Source: Ramazzottius varieornatus
Taxonomy: Eukaryota > Tardigrada > Eutardigrada > Parachela > Ramazzottiidae
Assembly: GCA_001949185.1 (NCBI GenBank)
Contig: BDGG01000002.1
Span: 3,357,679 to 3,421,678 of the forward strand
Length of the DNA: 64,000 bases
Direction of reading: 5' to 3'
Below the pieces are notes generated by a model. It ran no database searches, was not told where the DNA came from, and was given only the letters and a program-made list of their open reading frames with translations. How positions within the stretch are numbered: position 1 is the stretch's first letter; each line of letters begins with the position of its first letter. The translations under genes were made by a program, and so were the position numbers. Below, piece by piece: positions 10,876-22,131 of the stretch.

Positions 10876-13800
10876 ATGGCTGCAGTCGACCGAAATGACA
10901 GGAATGGCTACGACAAGGCGGACAAGCCACGCAAGCGTCGCTTCGAGGTTAGTCAATCAAAAGCGTTCTCTCCATTTGATTCATCGACGTTTCATACTGT
11001 TAGATCTGTCCTTCTTCAACCTGATGGTATACTCTGTAGGAGGTGGATTCTTCAGCGACGTCCAAGCCTCCTCGTACCTCTGAAGCTGCACCATCGAGCC
11101 CTGCCATGGTTGCTCCCAAAGCAGAGACACCACAACAGGAAACGTTCCAGCAGATGATGCGCAAGATCGAAGAACGAAAGAAACAGATGGTGAAAATAAA
11201 TTATTCATAGACTCATACGCCAGTGTATCTTCACTGAGATTCCTCTCATTGCTGAATATGTTTTATCTTGCAGAATATTTCGACCCCTACAGATCCTTTG
11301 CTCGCCAAGAAGGCCGAACTACAGGCCAAGATCAATGGAATGCTGGCTGGACTTTCCGGTAAGACTTTGTAGCACTTCCGGTTGCATATCTTTCACTTGT
11401 TGGAGTTCGCATCCTAGAGTAACTGTCTTATTCGTTTATAGGGAAGGTTATAACTCCGGGACCAGTCTTGACACCTGGTGTCTCCAGACCGACGCCATTG
11501 ATCCTGGACGCGGAAGGTCGAACGATCGATCTGAAGACTGGCAAGGCTGTGACCTTGGAGAGGATAGCGCCGACTCTGAAGGCAAATGTGCGAGACAAGA
11601 GGAAGGACGATGTCAAGGTAGAGGCTGAAAAGGTGCGCGAAGAACCGGTCAAGAACGAGAATGTTCCGGACTTCTTCGATCCTCGGGTGGAAAACAAGGG
11701 ACCGATGAGGGCGAGGAGGACGTTCAACTTCCACAAACCTGGAGAGTTCATAAAAGTCGCTGCTATGAATCGATCAGCAGTAAGTTGCCCACGCAGAAAC
11801 TTTTGTAATTTTTGTTGCTGTAAAAATACCAAGAAAATCTTTGTATATACCATTAGAAGATCTGTTTGGAATCTGGGTTGAATCGGGCCAATTTTTTCAT
11901 CTGGCTTTTCGTGTTTCAGTTATCTGGAAATATGGCTTGTTAAGAATGATGATAAGCACTGTCGATTTTCAGATGCAACTGGCACGTCTTCAAGCAGAAA
12001 TTTCTGATCAAGCCAAGAAGACTGGCATAGTTTCCGCAGCAGCCCTGGCTCGGATCGCACCAAAGAAGTACGAGGCCGACGCCATTCCCGAGGTCGAGTG
12101 GTGGGACGGACCACTGGCGCAGAATCCTGAGATGTTGGATCCTGCCACTGATCCGAACTTCGAGGAGAGAATCAAGAGTCAGATTAACTCGTTAATCGAA
12201 CATCCCGTTCAGCTCGCAGCTCCCAGTAAGTAATTTGGGAGCTTTAGTTGGTTCTACCGAGATCAACATGTTCGGATCCGGGTAGGACTAGTGTCTGCTG
12301 TGTAGCATGAATCGAGTAGGAGTTGTCTTGTACTCGTGCTTCGAGTTGGTTTCTGCCGTTTTGCCTGACCGAATTACTTTTTCAGTTGACAAAGACAAGA
12401 CTGTTGCTTTACCGATGATGCTGACCACGAAGGAGCGGAAGAAGCTTCGACGTCAAGGACGACGGGAGAAGCTGAAAGAGGAACAGGAAAAGCAACGACT
12501 TGGCCTGGTTGCCGCTCCTGCCCCAAAAGGTTCGGGACATTCGTTCCGCATCTGGCGTTTGCTGTTCATTTACAAGTCTTTCGCATGTGTACCTTGACGT
12601 CTCGTTTCTGTAATAGTGAAAATGGCGAATCTGATGCGCGTTTTGGGAAGTGAAGCGGTACAGGATCCGACCAAGGTGGAAGCGACGGTTCGCGCACAGA
12701 TCGCGAAACGGCGAAAGTAAGTATTCGCTCTCTTGAAGTTTTTTTTATTATACCGTAACAAAGCATTTACGCTTAATTCGGAACACTTTTATTTCCAAAT
12801 AGCTTTTATAAACATCACGTTTTGATTTAGTGAATGTTTTGGGTTCGGGATTTGTCGTCAAATCCAACTCGGCTTATTGTTTTTCGTGTTTTTCAGGGTG
12901 CACGAGACCACAAACGCGCAGAGAAAATTGTCGACTGCTGAGAAACGACAAAAGAAAATTCGCAAGATCAAGGAAGACACCAATGAAGAAGTCCACGTAG
13001 CGATATACCGTGTGAAGGACTTGAGTCATCCAGCCAAGAAGTACAAAGTGGAGACCAACGCTAACCAGCTCTTCATGACTGGTATCATCGTCCTGAACAA
13101 AGATGTTAATCTGGTGGTCGTCGAAGGCGGTGAGATAAAATATACACAGGGGGTTTAATAAGTTTTAAAGCTGCGTTCACCAGAAATTCTGTGGTCGTTC
13201 GATCTCAGCAAATTTTTGCAATAAAGTAAAAGCAACTTATGGGCAATACTGCAAAATTAGAGGCTAGGCTGGGAAGTCATTAGTTAAAAAAAACTTGTAA
13301 AGTATATGAAGAGAAGTTTTTTTAGGACTCTGCGTTCTAGAAGAAATTTTTGCAGCTTCTTCCCCATTGCTCGTTTGAGCTTGACTATGGCCCTGGATCA
13401 AAGAGGGATGTCTAGTGACTAGTTTGGGCACTAGGAAGTCAAGGCGGACCGCTGCCAAGGCTCGTTAAAAAATTTCATTTTTCCACCAAGTCAAAATGCG
13501 CAAGTGAAACGGGGAACAACAAGCTGGTGCGTTACCTGATCACCAGCCGGATTTTGCAAACTTTTCCGTATCCTCCGCCAGGTTTCCGTTCGTTATGAAA
13601 GTTATTTTCACTCTGTATTCCCTTCACGCTCTAGTTACTTTCTGTCGATGCGCCAGAAAATCATCTATCCTAGGTGTTCGAGAAACAACATTTCCACCAT
13701 CGGCGCGGATAACGTAAGGATAACATTACGAAATGCGCGAGCTTGAGAGGAATATTGAAAAACGACTTTGTGCATCTTTTCAAAAACTTATTTCTCCTCC

Positions 13801-14271
13801 TGTTCGAGTGCCAGGTACTTCATCTTTTAAGGATGGTGATAAGAAGAGATGGTCTATCTTTCGAAAACATGCTCTGGAAAATAGCACTTTCAGGTGAACT
13901 GTGCCTTAAAACTTATTGAACCCCCCATGTACCATGGAATATTTAGAACAGAATTAAATATATTTTCATAAAAACATGTTTCCTTTGTAGGTCCCAAGCA
14001 GCAAAAGAGCTTCAAAGGTCTGATGCTTCGTCGCATCAAGTGGGCTGATGGAAAACAAAGCATCGAGTCCGAAAACCCCTCAGCAAGTTCCGGTCCGAAG
14101 CACTGTGAGCTGTTGTGGGAAGGTACCACCAAGAAGCGACATTTTGGCCAGATCAAGTTCAAAGCCTGTCCAACCGACGTGGCAGCCAGAGACCTTCTTC
14201 GCAAGCACGGTGTGGAAGAATACTGGGATATGGCGTACGGAGCGGCCATCTTGGAATCCACTGATACCTGA
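10876..14271 (+). CDS. PRPF3: U4/U6 snRNP protein Prp3 (9 exons, 551 aa)
   Basis: A core nuclear protein of the U4/U6 and U4/U6.U5 tri-snRNP. Exons: 10876-10947, 11040-11189, 11274-11358, 11442-11779, 11973-12225, 12386-12529, 12617-12716, 12897-13129, 13991-14271; 1656 nt in one frame. The N-terminal half is low complexity with [35 protein letters not shown] and [12 protein letters not shown] follow. Then come the Prp3 domain ([73 protein letters not shown]) and the DUF1115 C-terminus ([35 protein letters not shown]). The vertebrate N-terminal PWI domain is absent; the gene starts at MAAVDRND, 24 codons into a clean first exon. Intron 8 (861 bp) is far longer than the others. Convergent with KTI12. 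Confidence 0.95.
13130..13990 (+). other. long intron 8 of PRPF3
   Basis: This 861-bp intron interrupts a Gly codon (GGC G / GT CCC). I see no coding sequence or recognisable element in it; ends conform to GT-AG (GGTGAGAT and TTTGTAG). Its length contrasts with the 80-200 bp of the other introns in the gene. Confidence 0.8.
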
Positions 14272-14474
14272 ATTTACTCTGACAATTCATCATTTTCATT
14301 AGAAATGTATTTTACAAAGTTTTAGCTTAATCGTCCATGGTCCTACTTCGTAGCTGCATGCAGCAGTCTGGGTTCGACTACCGCCTACTCTTCGGTCTAA
14401 TTGAGTAGGCACTTTGATCAGTTCAGTAAGAAGTTGCATCTATGGATTTTATCGGCATGTACTTCTATTTTCTT

Positions 14475-15603
14475 TCACCTAACCTTTATTGTGCTTTTCA
14501 AATAGTGGACGAAAAGGGTAGGTATTCTGTCTAGGCTTTCGACGGGCCGTGTTTTACTGTAGGAAATAAACTGCCGTCGTAGACGTGTGAATTCAGCTGG
14601 TGGAGTGATTTTCGATAAAACTAAACCTTCGGTAGTCCCCGGAAGAATTACTTTACCACCAATAGAGCCTTTCTGTTGGGCGGAGATTATCACAGAGACT
14701 ATTTCTTGTGTGATTCGGTCCAGTTCGTGAAGGTAGTTCGTCGTTGCGAGTGGCTGGGACTGCGTGGACTGGTTCGGTGGAGAAGCGCGCTTCTGCAGGA
14801 GTGCTTCCAGGATTTCGGTCACGGGAAGGGGATCGTTGGGAAGGAGAGTAAAGAGAGGATTCTCCCAACGATTTTGAGAGTCCGGAGGCTCGAAACGCAT
14901 ATCCAGAGCGTCAATTCTGTCAACGAGAAAACGTCAAATGATCAGATTTGCTCTTATGGTCAGCCAGGTCAGGAAACGTTTTCGGATGAAATTTGAGAAA
15001 CATACGTAGCTTCTGAATACCGCTCCGTTTGTTCTCGCGACTCGTTCCACTGCTTCAGATCCGAGAGAGGAGCGTTACACCATATCTGTAAATTTAGGAA
15101 CATGTCAGATGAGCCATAAAATATTTTTCGACGATATCTATCGTCCTGGGATTCCGCAAAAATCCGTTATGAAATACGAAAAAAATCACAGAAAATGAGA
15201 ACAGCTCCCGTCGATACCTACAGTACACTGGGTGGTCTTTGCCGATTTGCATATGCAATAAATCTCATAACGATATCCTTTAATATAATTTGCGGCGTCG
15301 AGGATGACGAGTGCGTCTTTGGACAGTAAACGCTGGACATCGGATTTCAACGAGGCCCGAAGGTTCTTTTCCTTTGCAGGAGCTACGAATACCAAGGTTT
15401 TACACAGCAGTTTGGGTCAAAACCAGGCAGACAAACAGCAGAAACTTACCTGCGTAGATATCATTCTTCTGGACGGATAGTATGGTGTTGTCGGAGACTA
15501 CGCTCGCAGGCATCTCGGTGGACTTCCGCAGCGCTCCAACAAGCTCTGTCGCTCGTTTAGTTTTTCCTGAACCTGGGAGACCACACAGTACTACCAGCGG
15601 CAT
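14475..15603 (-). CDS. KTI12: KTI12 homologue, Elongator-associated P-loop protein (4 exons, 278 aa)
   Basis: Kti12 is an ATPase and tRNA-binding partner of Elongator, needed for wobble-uridine modification; cytoplasmic and nuclear. Exons on the minus strand: 15603-15450, 15382-15222, 15085-15006, 14916-14475; 837 nt. The start is the ATG in MPLVVLCGLPGSGKTKRA, which places the P-loop at residues 8-15. Further blocks: VILDAANYIKGYRYEIYC (Walker B region), CNAPLSDLKQWN, MRFEPPDSQNRWENPLFTL, SPPNQSTQSQPLATTNYLH, LPGTTEG and RLRRQFISYSK. The intron after exon 2 uses GTAGGT. At 278 aa it is shorter than yeast (313) and human (354), mainly through a tighter linker. It lies tail-to-tail with PRPF3, 203 bp apart. 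Confidence 0.93.
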
Positions 15604-16088
15604 CGTTAGTTCCGAATTCGTATGGGTATGTTCGTTTTCCTCCTGTTCCTCCGCTCCTGATAACTGTCCGGACTGAATCCGACTGATCCGCGATGTTTTG
15701 CAGCCAATCAAACCTAATCAATCGCTGGATGCGTCTCAGACTCTCAGTCAAGCCGAATGGCTTGGCGAACGCGCTTCACTGCCAGGTCTGCACTAGCGCC
15801 CGGCCTTAGGGTGCCGCGTCTAATACACACCTGCACTAGCGGTGCCTTTTGGTGCCTTTTTTCCACCTTAGAGCCTCTTTGATATGGGATTTTCCACCTT
15901 TCCACCCTAGACGATGAATGTGCCTTTGACAGGGTGGAAAAGGTGCCAGAAATTAATACAGGGTGCCTTTGATAAAACTAATATACCATAAATCATAAAT
16001 TTTAGTTTGAGCGAAAACGCAAAAGTCTAGCTCGAGCGGGGCTCGAACTGGCCTGATTAGCGTTCGAAGCAAGCTGGGCCTTAGCTGG
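15604..16088. other. intergenic region upstream of KTI12
   Basis: This includes the KTI12 promoter region; no motif can be assigned. At 15840-15975 the words GGTGCCTTTT and TTTCCACC(C/T)T recur several times, with partly inverted TGTGCCTTTGACAGGGTGG, suggesting a degenerate repeat. Confidence 0.35.
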
Positions 16089-17307
16089 CAGTGCTGGCAA
16101 CGATACGGTATACCGATATCGTATCGAAATATCTCGAATCTTTGCGATAAAATATGCGGCAAATATCGTATCGAACATATCGATATATTTCCGATATATC
16201 GGCATTTTGGTGAATGGCAAGCTCGGCAAATGGCAATAATATGACGCGTGTTTTTCCTGTTTGGCGCATTTAGTCACGGCGACTTTTCAACCCTAACCTG
16301 ACATCAGAAATTCGGGAACACTCAATTGCTTGGAATATCGAACATGAAACCATTCGACACCTCCAAAAAGAGTTTGACGAGTGGAGAAAAGGTAAGCAGG
16401 ACACCTGCTTTACCTGAAGCAGACTTGGCGATGCCGCCAACTAACTTAGTTGCTTGACTCATCATACAAGGAGCCAAGGCCGGTCGATGCAGTTCAGCAC
16501 TGCCTTGCCCTGATATACTCACGCACTGGTCTGACTGCCACGTGGCTTATTCAGCTGCTACTGGCCTAACATTCACCCGTGACCGACCCCATCACACATG
16601 CTGCTGCCATATAAACTTTTTCCTCCCGTGTTTGGAATGAGCGATCAAAGTTCAGTTCTACAGCATAAGATGTCGGTTACACGTACCGATCAGCTTTGTT
16701 AGTAAAACCGATAGAATTCAGAAACTTGACCGCTGGCGAAATCAGCTGTGAAAATGGCAGCATTTATCATCCATCTTCGTGATTTCCAAACAGAATGGCA
16801 TCATTGCCTGTGGTTTAACATCTTACAGAGGATGCTCCAGACGACTGCATCAGCCGTGTAGAACACTTTTTTGACACCCCTCCAGATAAAGTCGTTTCCT
16901 GAACAATTTAGAATTTTGTCACATGCGCCAGTTAGAAAAAACACGCGTCATGTCACGTTTACGAAAGACTATGGTTGATTCCAAAATCTTGATTCTGGCC
17001 ATGGCATGCCCAGCTGGCGAGCACACTCCGCCATTCGGTCTTGGTACTAATTCTAACCAGATTTGCATGTGTTTGAAGTCTTGGTATAGTTACGTCTTTG
17101 CTGCGTCTGACGCTTTCGATCGGGCTTGAACTGGTTGAATTCCGAGACATTAAAACGCAGAAACATCGATACATCGCTCCGATATATCGAAAACACGGTA
17201 CCAGAAAAATACCGTATCGAAATATCGATACTGAATGTACATCGAAAACCGCGATAAAACATGTACCGAATATCGTACCGAATTTTATCGATGTTTTGCC
17301 AGCACTT
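16089..17307. mobile_element. GTGCTGGCAA-family hAT-like non-autonomous element, 1219 bp
   Basis: Termini are CAGTGCTGGCAACGATACGG on the left and CGATGTTTTGCCAGCACTT on the right. The flanking octamers TTAGCTGG (16081-16088) and CAAGCTGG (17308-17315) agree at 6 of 8 positions, as expected for an ageing 8-bp duplication. Inner arms (about 16225-16275 and 16918-16960) share GACGCGTGTTTTT and its inverse. GATATC-rich subterminal sequence and the block GCGTCTGACGCTTTCGATC recur in the 44975-45594 copy. It has no transposase. Confidence 0.7.
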
Positions 17308-17700
17308 CAAGCTGGAGTACGCGCAGGCTAATACAGTGCCGTGACTCAGCAGTCCTGAGTGGTTGTGGCCGTAAAACAGGCATCCGACGGGGTAAATTCT
17401 AATCCCTAGCAGATGAGGATTTCCGTGACGAGTTCCCCCAGTCTGCAGAACTTGATCTCGGACGGTATGTTTGCGCCCTAAATAGCAGGGGTTTCTTTAA
17501 CGTCACGACAGCAAAGTATTCTCGGACAGGGGCCATGAATCACGGGTTGTTGATGGCTCATGGAAGTTCCTCGTGGAAATTCTTTTCACGGAAGTCCGGC
17601 TCTACAACGCATAACAGTCCGTGCTGACGGCAGCCGTCCGTACTGGATACCTCGGGAATGGCGTAGTCTTCGCGAAGTACCACTGGATCATTCTATACGC

Positions 17701-17762
17701 TTACCCATCACACGCAGGGTACCTAACAGATGCCAGTTCGGTACCCCGCGTGTGATGGGTAA
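17701..17762. repeat. perfectly spaced 23-bp inverted repeat (hairpin)
   Basis: The arms 17701-17723 (TTACCCATCACACGCAGGGT then ACC) and 17740-17762 match at 22 of 23 positions when inverted, with a 16-bp loop. The stem would be very stable. No coding context; it may be a foldback remnant or a hairpin transcript. Confidence 0.85.
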
Positions 17763-19597
17763 TTCAAATAATTTCAATTGTAGTCGAAAGGCATATTTGA
17801 AATAAGTGTAATTGATAATTCAACCAGGACCAGGCATCTGCAATTTAAATGGCTGCTGTGCGAGGAATTTTGATTAATCGTAATTATAATTGAAATCGAA
17901 GTCATATCGGATAGGGTTGTTAATGGATGGATAAACGGTTAAACGGATGGCTAAAAAACTTATCCGGATACTATGTGGATGGATAAAAGTTTTATCCATA
18001 TCCAGCTACCTAGATACAACTTTTAGTGGAATTATCCGTCATGAAGAACCACGTAGACTTTCTAAGCGCTCAGAAAAGCTAGTTGGTGTGACAGACGAAA
18101 TTATGAGCAACCACGCAGCAACTCACCCGATTTTGATCAACTGGCGTTCGAAAATTTATTATTGAACTGGGTTGGCTTCCCATTGACTGCCGTAATTGTT
18201 TTGCGCATTCTCACTGTGCGTTCCCTTCACGTTCGAATACTTTACATAGCTGGACTGTCTTCATTCGACTTCAAGAAAACAGTCCAAAGATGCTGGGAAG
18301 GTTTTGGAGGCTGACGGTCAGGGAAGGTAATTCTGAGACAACAGTGGAGCAACATCGGAACTTCGGAAGTCCTTCTTGCAAGATAACGTTGACACATTCA
18401 TATCCCATACGTCTTTCGCTTTCCCACGCCAAACGGAACCAAGAATTATTTGTATTCTAACAGTAAACGCTTTCAGGAATAGCCACTGATGAGAAAATAT
18501 GTTTTTTCAAAATGGTCAAGGTCGCAAGCCGGAAGCTGCACGAGGAAATGGAAAGTTGGATTGAAAGCTACTAGCTTCTTTTGGCTAGTAGCTCTGGTGG
18601 GCACTCCATCATGGAGATGGTTGGCTACTCTGGTTGTCTGCCCCGATACGTTCACAAAGTCAACGAGGTTAGTCGAAACTTAGTAGAAATGATCTCCTAA
18701 TTTTTCGACTTTGTGAAAGATTTTTGGGTTGTTATAAGCTTGCCATGGTGTTTTCCCGGTTCCAGCACGCGCCATTTCTGCCTGTTCTTGCCTATTCGTG
18801 CCTGTTCTTAGAGAAACCAGCAATTTTTTCTCAATTTTTTCATGTCCTCGTCGAACTCCTCGATGGTCACCTCCGTCGATTGGTATCATCAATCGAGGAA
18901 AACCAAGGCAGAATTTACCGTGTAGCATTGAAGAAAAGTTGTTCGCAAACCGGTTCAGACCGGTGGTTTATGTGGTTTGGTTTGCGCATTAGACCAACCC
19001 ACTTTTGGTGGTTTGTGGGAGAAACCATTTTCATTAAGCCGGTTTGGCGTGCAAATCACCACTTAAACCAAACTAAACCCTATGGTTCAGATCATTAATT
19101 CGCAGGGCGGCACCCTAGCGGGTACTGTTGCCGCCGAGGGAGGCTAAAAGGGAAGAAAACGGGAGCTGGGATGATGGCAGTGCGTATCCCAAGTTCCCAA
19201 CCATTGAATTACTCCCTGTGACTCAGAGTGCGATGGTGTTGCCTTGTATCCTTCTTTTGTGACCTACTTTCGCTTCTCAGTCACATTCCATCCACAAGCT
19301 TATCTCCACTAAGTTAATGTTGTACTTTGCCCTTCACTGGGCAAAGTTCTGTTGCCGCCGAGAGAGGCTAAAAGGCCCTTCACTGGGCAAAGTTCAGCAG
19401 AGGTTCAAACACAAACTTACGAACACAACCAGTTCCGCAACGACAGCTCGTGCCCAAAAATCCCATGTTAGACCACCTGAAGTGGTTTGACCTGGGATAA
19501 CATGGGGTATCAAGTCGTAGCAATGTTGTACTAGTACGCTCTGCGAGCATTTCCTAATAGCCTCACACTGATTCGGCGGCAACAACAGCTTCAGTAG

Positions 19598-19800
19598 CAG
19601 GGGCGCGTCGACCCATAGGGCTGACGAGGCCCAGCCTGCCCCCCTGCCCAAATTATCGGCCTTGAGTGGCTGGGATTTCGCTGTGAAAGGGGAAGGAAAA
19701 ACAGTTTCGTGAGGCCGGTCGAAGCTGTCGAAAATTTTCTGGTTTTCGTGCGCTTTCGAGCAGTTTCTGGACGTTCTTCTGAAAATTTTACAGCTTTCTA
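19598..19800. mobile_element. truncated CAGGGGCG-family hAT-like element
   Basis: It starts CAGGGGCGCGTCGACCCATA and continues GGGCTGACGAGGCCCAGCC and TTTCGTGAGGCC, parallel to the first 150 bp of the complete element at 26487-27428. No right terminus CGCGCCCCTG is found downstream, so the copy is truncated; the right boundary given is approximate. Confidence 0.6.
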
Positions 19801-20102
19801 TGCTCGGTTCAAATTGATCACGGGCGATAGGGATTTTATTCAGTGAATTCAGCAACAGTTCAAGCTGCTCGAAAGGGAAACGTCATAGAAATCTTTTGTT
19901 GGTCCAGCTTACGATAGAACATATCGTTCTCTCTCAGAGGTCTGCGGTCCTATTCGAAAAACCATGTGATCACTGAAGGTAGTACTAACCTATGCTTGTG
20001 CCTTGTCCGAAAGGTGAAGCTGCGTTCGTCATGTTCGTCGTTGGGACGAGTGTAGGAAGTCTGGAAACGATCAGACAAGCCTACAGCGAGCATTTGTGGA
20101 AC

Positions 20103-20775
20103 TAGTGATGTTCTAATATGGGTTAATGAGATCTAATATAATAAAAATAAATATCCGCCGTCCATCAAAGTTCTAATAAGTGACCACCACTATAGTAAAA
20201 CGTCTACCTGATTTAATAAAATATTACTATAGTAGAACTTTCGGGGGTTTGTTATTAAAATATATTTTAATATTAGAGAGCTCGACGGAAGATCTAAAGA
20301 TTCAGAATCACAACCATCAGATCAGCAAAAATACTGTAGTACAGCCTGCGCCCTGCACCTGCACACTGTAACATGGCCGATTGAAGTGTCAGACTGTATG
20401 CAGGTGCACGATGTTCAAGGGTATTTATTCTGCAGTAGCCCTACTGTACTGCTGTAGAGGCATCATTATGGTGTGGCGCACTTTATAAGGCGTGGTCGCA
20501 CATCGAGAAACCAACGCACGCGCATCAGAACTCAGCAAATCACCCAGTTTTTCGAATCAGCGGTAGCGTTAACCCGTATTAAAATTTATTTTACTATGAA
20601 TGATGGACAACTTAATAATAATAAAGTATGGCACTTTCGGTTTCAAGCTACTAAAATATAAATATGGGAATGCGGTGCCCAATTCTGTTTACTAAATATT
20701 ACTAAATATAGTAGATGCTCAAAACATCTACTATCATCTACTTTAATATAATATTACTATATTAGAACATCACTA
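20103..20775. mobile_element. TAGTGATGTTCTAATAT hAT-like MITE with exact 8-bp TSD
   Basis: Terminal inverted repeats TAGTGATGTTCTAATAT (left) and ATATTAGAACATCACTA (right) are perfect. They are flanked by the direct repeat TGTGGAAC at 20095-20102 and 20776-20783. An 8-bp duplication with TAGNGNTG-type ends is the hallmark of the hAT superfamily. The body (673 bp) is AT-rich with many TCTAATATAATA words and no transposase, so mobility needed a protein from elsewhere. The perfect duplication indicates a recent insertion. Confidence 0.88.
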
Positions 20776-20783
20776 TGTGGAAC

Positions 20784-22123
20784 ACAGGTTTCGTTTCTCT
20801 AAGCCAGAAACGAGTTTCAGTGGAAAAACAGCACGACGCAGTACGCCCATCTACGGGTATCAAACCGGACCCCAATGAGCATCACCGTGTTGAAGTGACG
20901 GTGTTGTGCGGGGTAGTCCTCAAAAAATCCTAACTGTGTTCCCGTTTCTGGCTCAATAACGATCGTTTTTGACACGTACCGGGCACGAGGAGGCCGGCAT
21001 GGAGTTATCCAGGCCTAGTCTCGACAACCAAAGCTCCAAACTTCATTTCCTTGGTTTCTAAATTATGAAAACTTGTTTAAACTCTTCCTTGAGTGAACCA
21101 GCAGCTCGGAGGATGCAAAACTGATGAGATATCTTCCGTCTAGTGATGTTGGCATAAGGGTATCTCGATCTAATATAATTGTGGTTTAATAAAGCCGAGC
21201 TGCCAGAGTCCTAATATAATCTTGATGTAATATAGCGCGACCTCGGAGCATCTAATATGATGTCGATAAATCAACTTGTTTCGTCGGGTGCTTATTATAA
21301 TATATTATAATATTATAATCACAGCGGTCTTTGTCGGCTGCTGTCCTCTTCTGACTGACGGTGAGGAACTCCCTTCTTTTCCAGCCACGCTGGTATCCTC
21401 ATACTATCCTGCAATTTTCTAGAGAAACGACACACAGAGCGTTCGAAAGCGCATAACAGAACCTGGGAAGCAGACAGCCTCGCATCCAGCAATGAGCATT
21501 GCGAGTATGCAGGCGGGTCGCCGGACTCATGAACCTGCACTGTCCAATCAAACGAGGCTGACAATCAATGCATCGCCCTGCACGCCGATCAATATACGTT
21601 AATGTGCAGGTGCGTGATGCGCTATGATCTAACCCAACAGCGCACTGTGCAAAGTCGCACGCTTTCGCTTGGCGCAAATCAAGCCTTATCTTAATCAACC
21701 TCAGCCAAAATCACATATTAATAATTTTAATATAGAGCGCCCAGCGAGTTGACTTTAACATAATATATTCAGGTCTGGCTTCCATCTAATTTAATTCTAA
21801 TAAATATCCTGCCTCCGTCGAGGCATCTAATAAATGTTAATAAAATATGTTGGATGCAAATCCGTGGCTCCAGGGTCAAAACTGCACGCGTCGCTCCGGG
21901 GTCCGAAGTATTTCAGTGGGCGAGACTGCGAAGTGGGCCCCATGTCGGAAGTCTTGTGGCTAAAGTAGCACTGAATTAACAGTCGGCATGCCTGCTGATT
22001 TCGTCGCCATAAGACATCCATGTGGGGCCCACTTCGCAATCTCGCCCACCCGGACACTTCGGACCCTGGAGCAACGACTGAAAAACTTTTCACCCTTTTG
22101 GGGATATACTCCAGAGAGTTTCC
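20784..22123. other. repeat-rich region with a second TAGTGATGTT-type element
   Basis: No gene is seen. 21143 onward starts TAGTGATGTTGGCATAAG and carries TCTAATATAAT words. About 21715-21838 holds the inverted homologue of the 9940-10030 block (GCCTCCGTCGAGGCATCTAAT). The two probably belong to one copy of roughly 700 bp whose right end I could not place. A foldback lies at 21889-22076. Confidence 0.5.
21889..22076. repeat. foldback element with about 55-bp arms
   Basis: The left arm (21889-21944) contains GGGTCCGAAGTA and GGGCGAGACTGCGAAGTGGG. The right arm (22019-22076) contains CCCACTTCGCAATCTCGCCC and ACTTCGGACCCTGGAGC. The loop is about 75 bp. It ends 48 bp left of the target duplication of the hAT transposon. 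A possible short MITE or a source of hairpin RNA. Confidence 0.8.
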
Positions 22124-22131
22124 GGGGTGAC

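Larger units (their letters stand above)
17308..20094. other. gene-free, repeat-rich region
   Basis: No gene is seen. Items present: the hairpin at 17701-17762; GGATGGATAAA-type repeats at 17915-18005; GGTTTGG/CCAAACC-rich sequence at 18950-19085 that can fold back; a direct repeat of GCCCTTCACTGGGCAAAGTT at 19329 and 19375 (46-bp period), with GTTGCCGCCGAG-x-GAGGCTAAAAG at 19128 and 19351; and a truncated CAGGGGCGCGT element from 19598. Confidence 0.5.

Noticed and set aside
16030-16060. GGGGCTCGAACTGG resembling a tRNA T-arm
   Set aside because: No acceptor stem, D-arm or anticodon arm could be placed around it; the same holds for GGGTTCGACT at 14366-14375.
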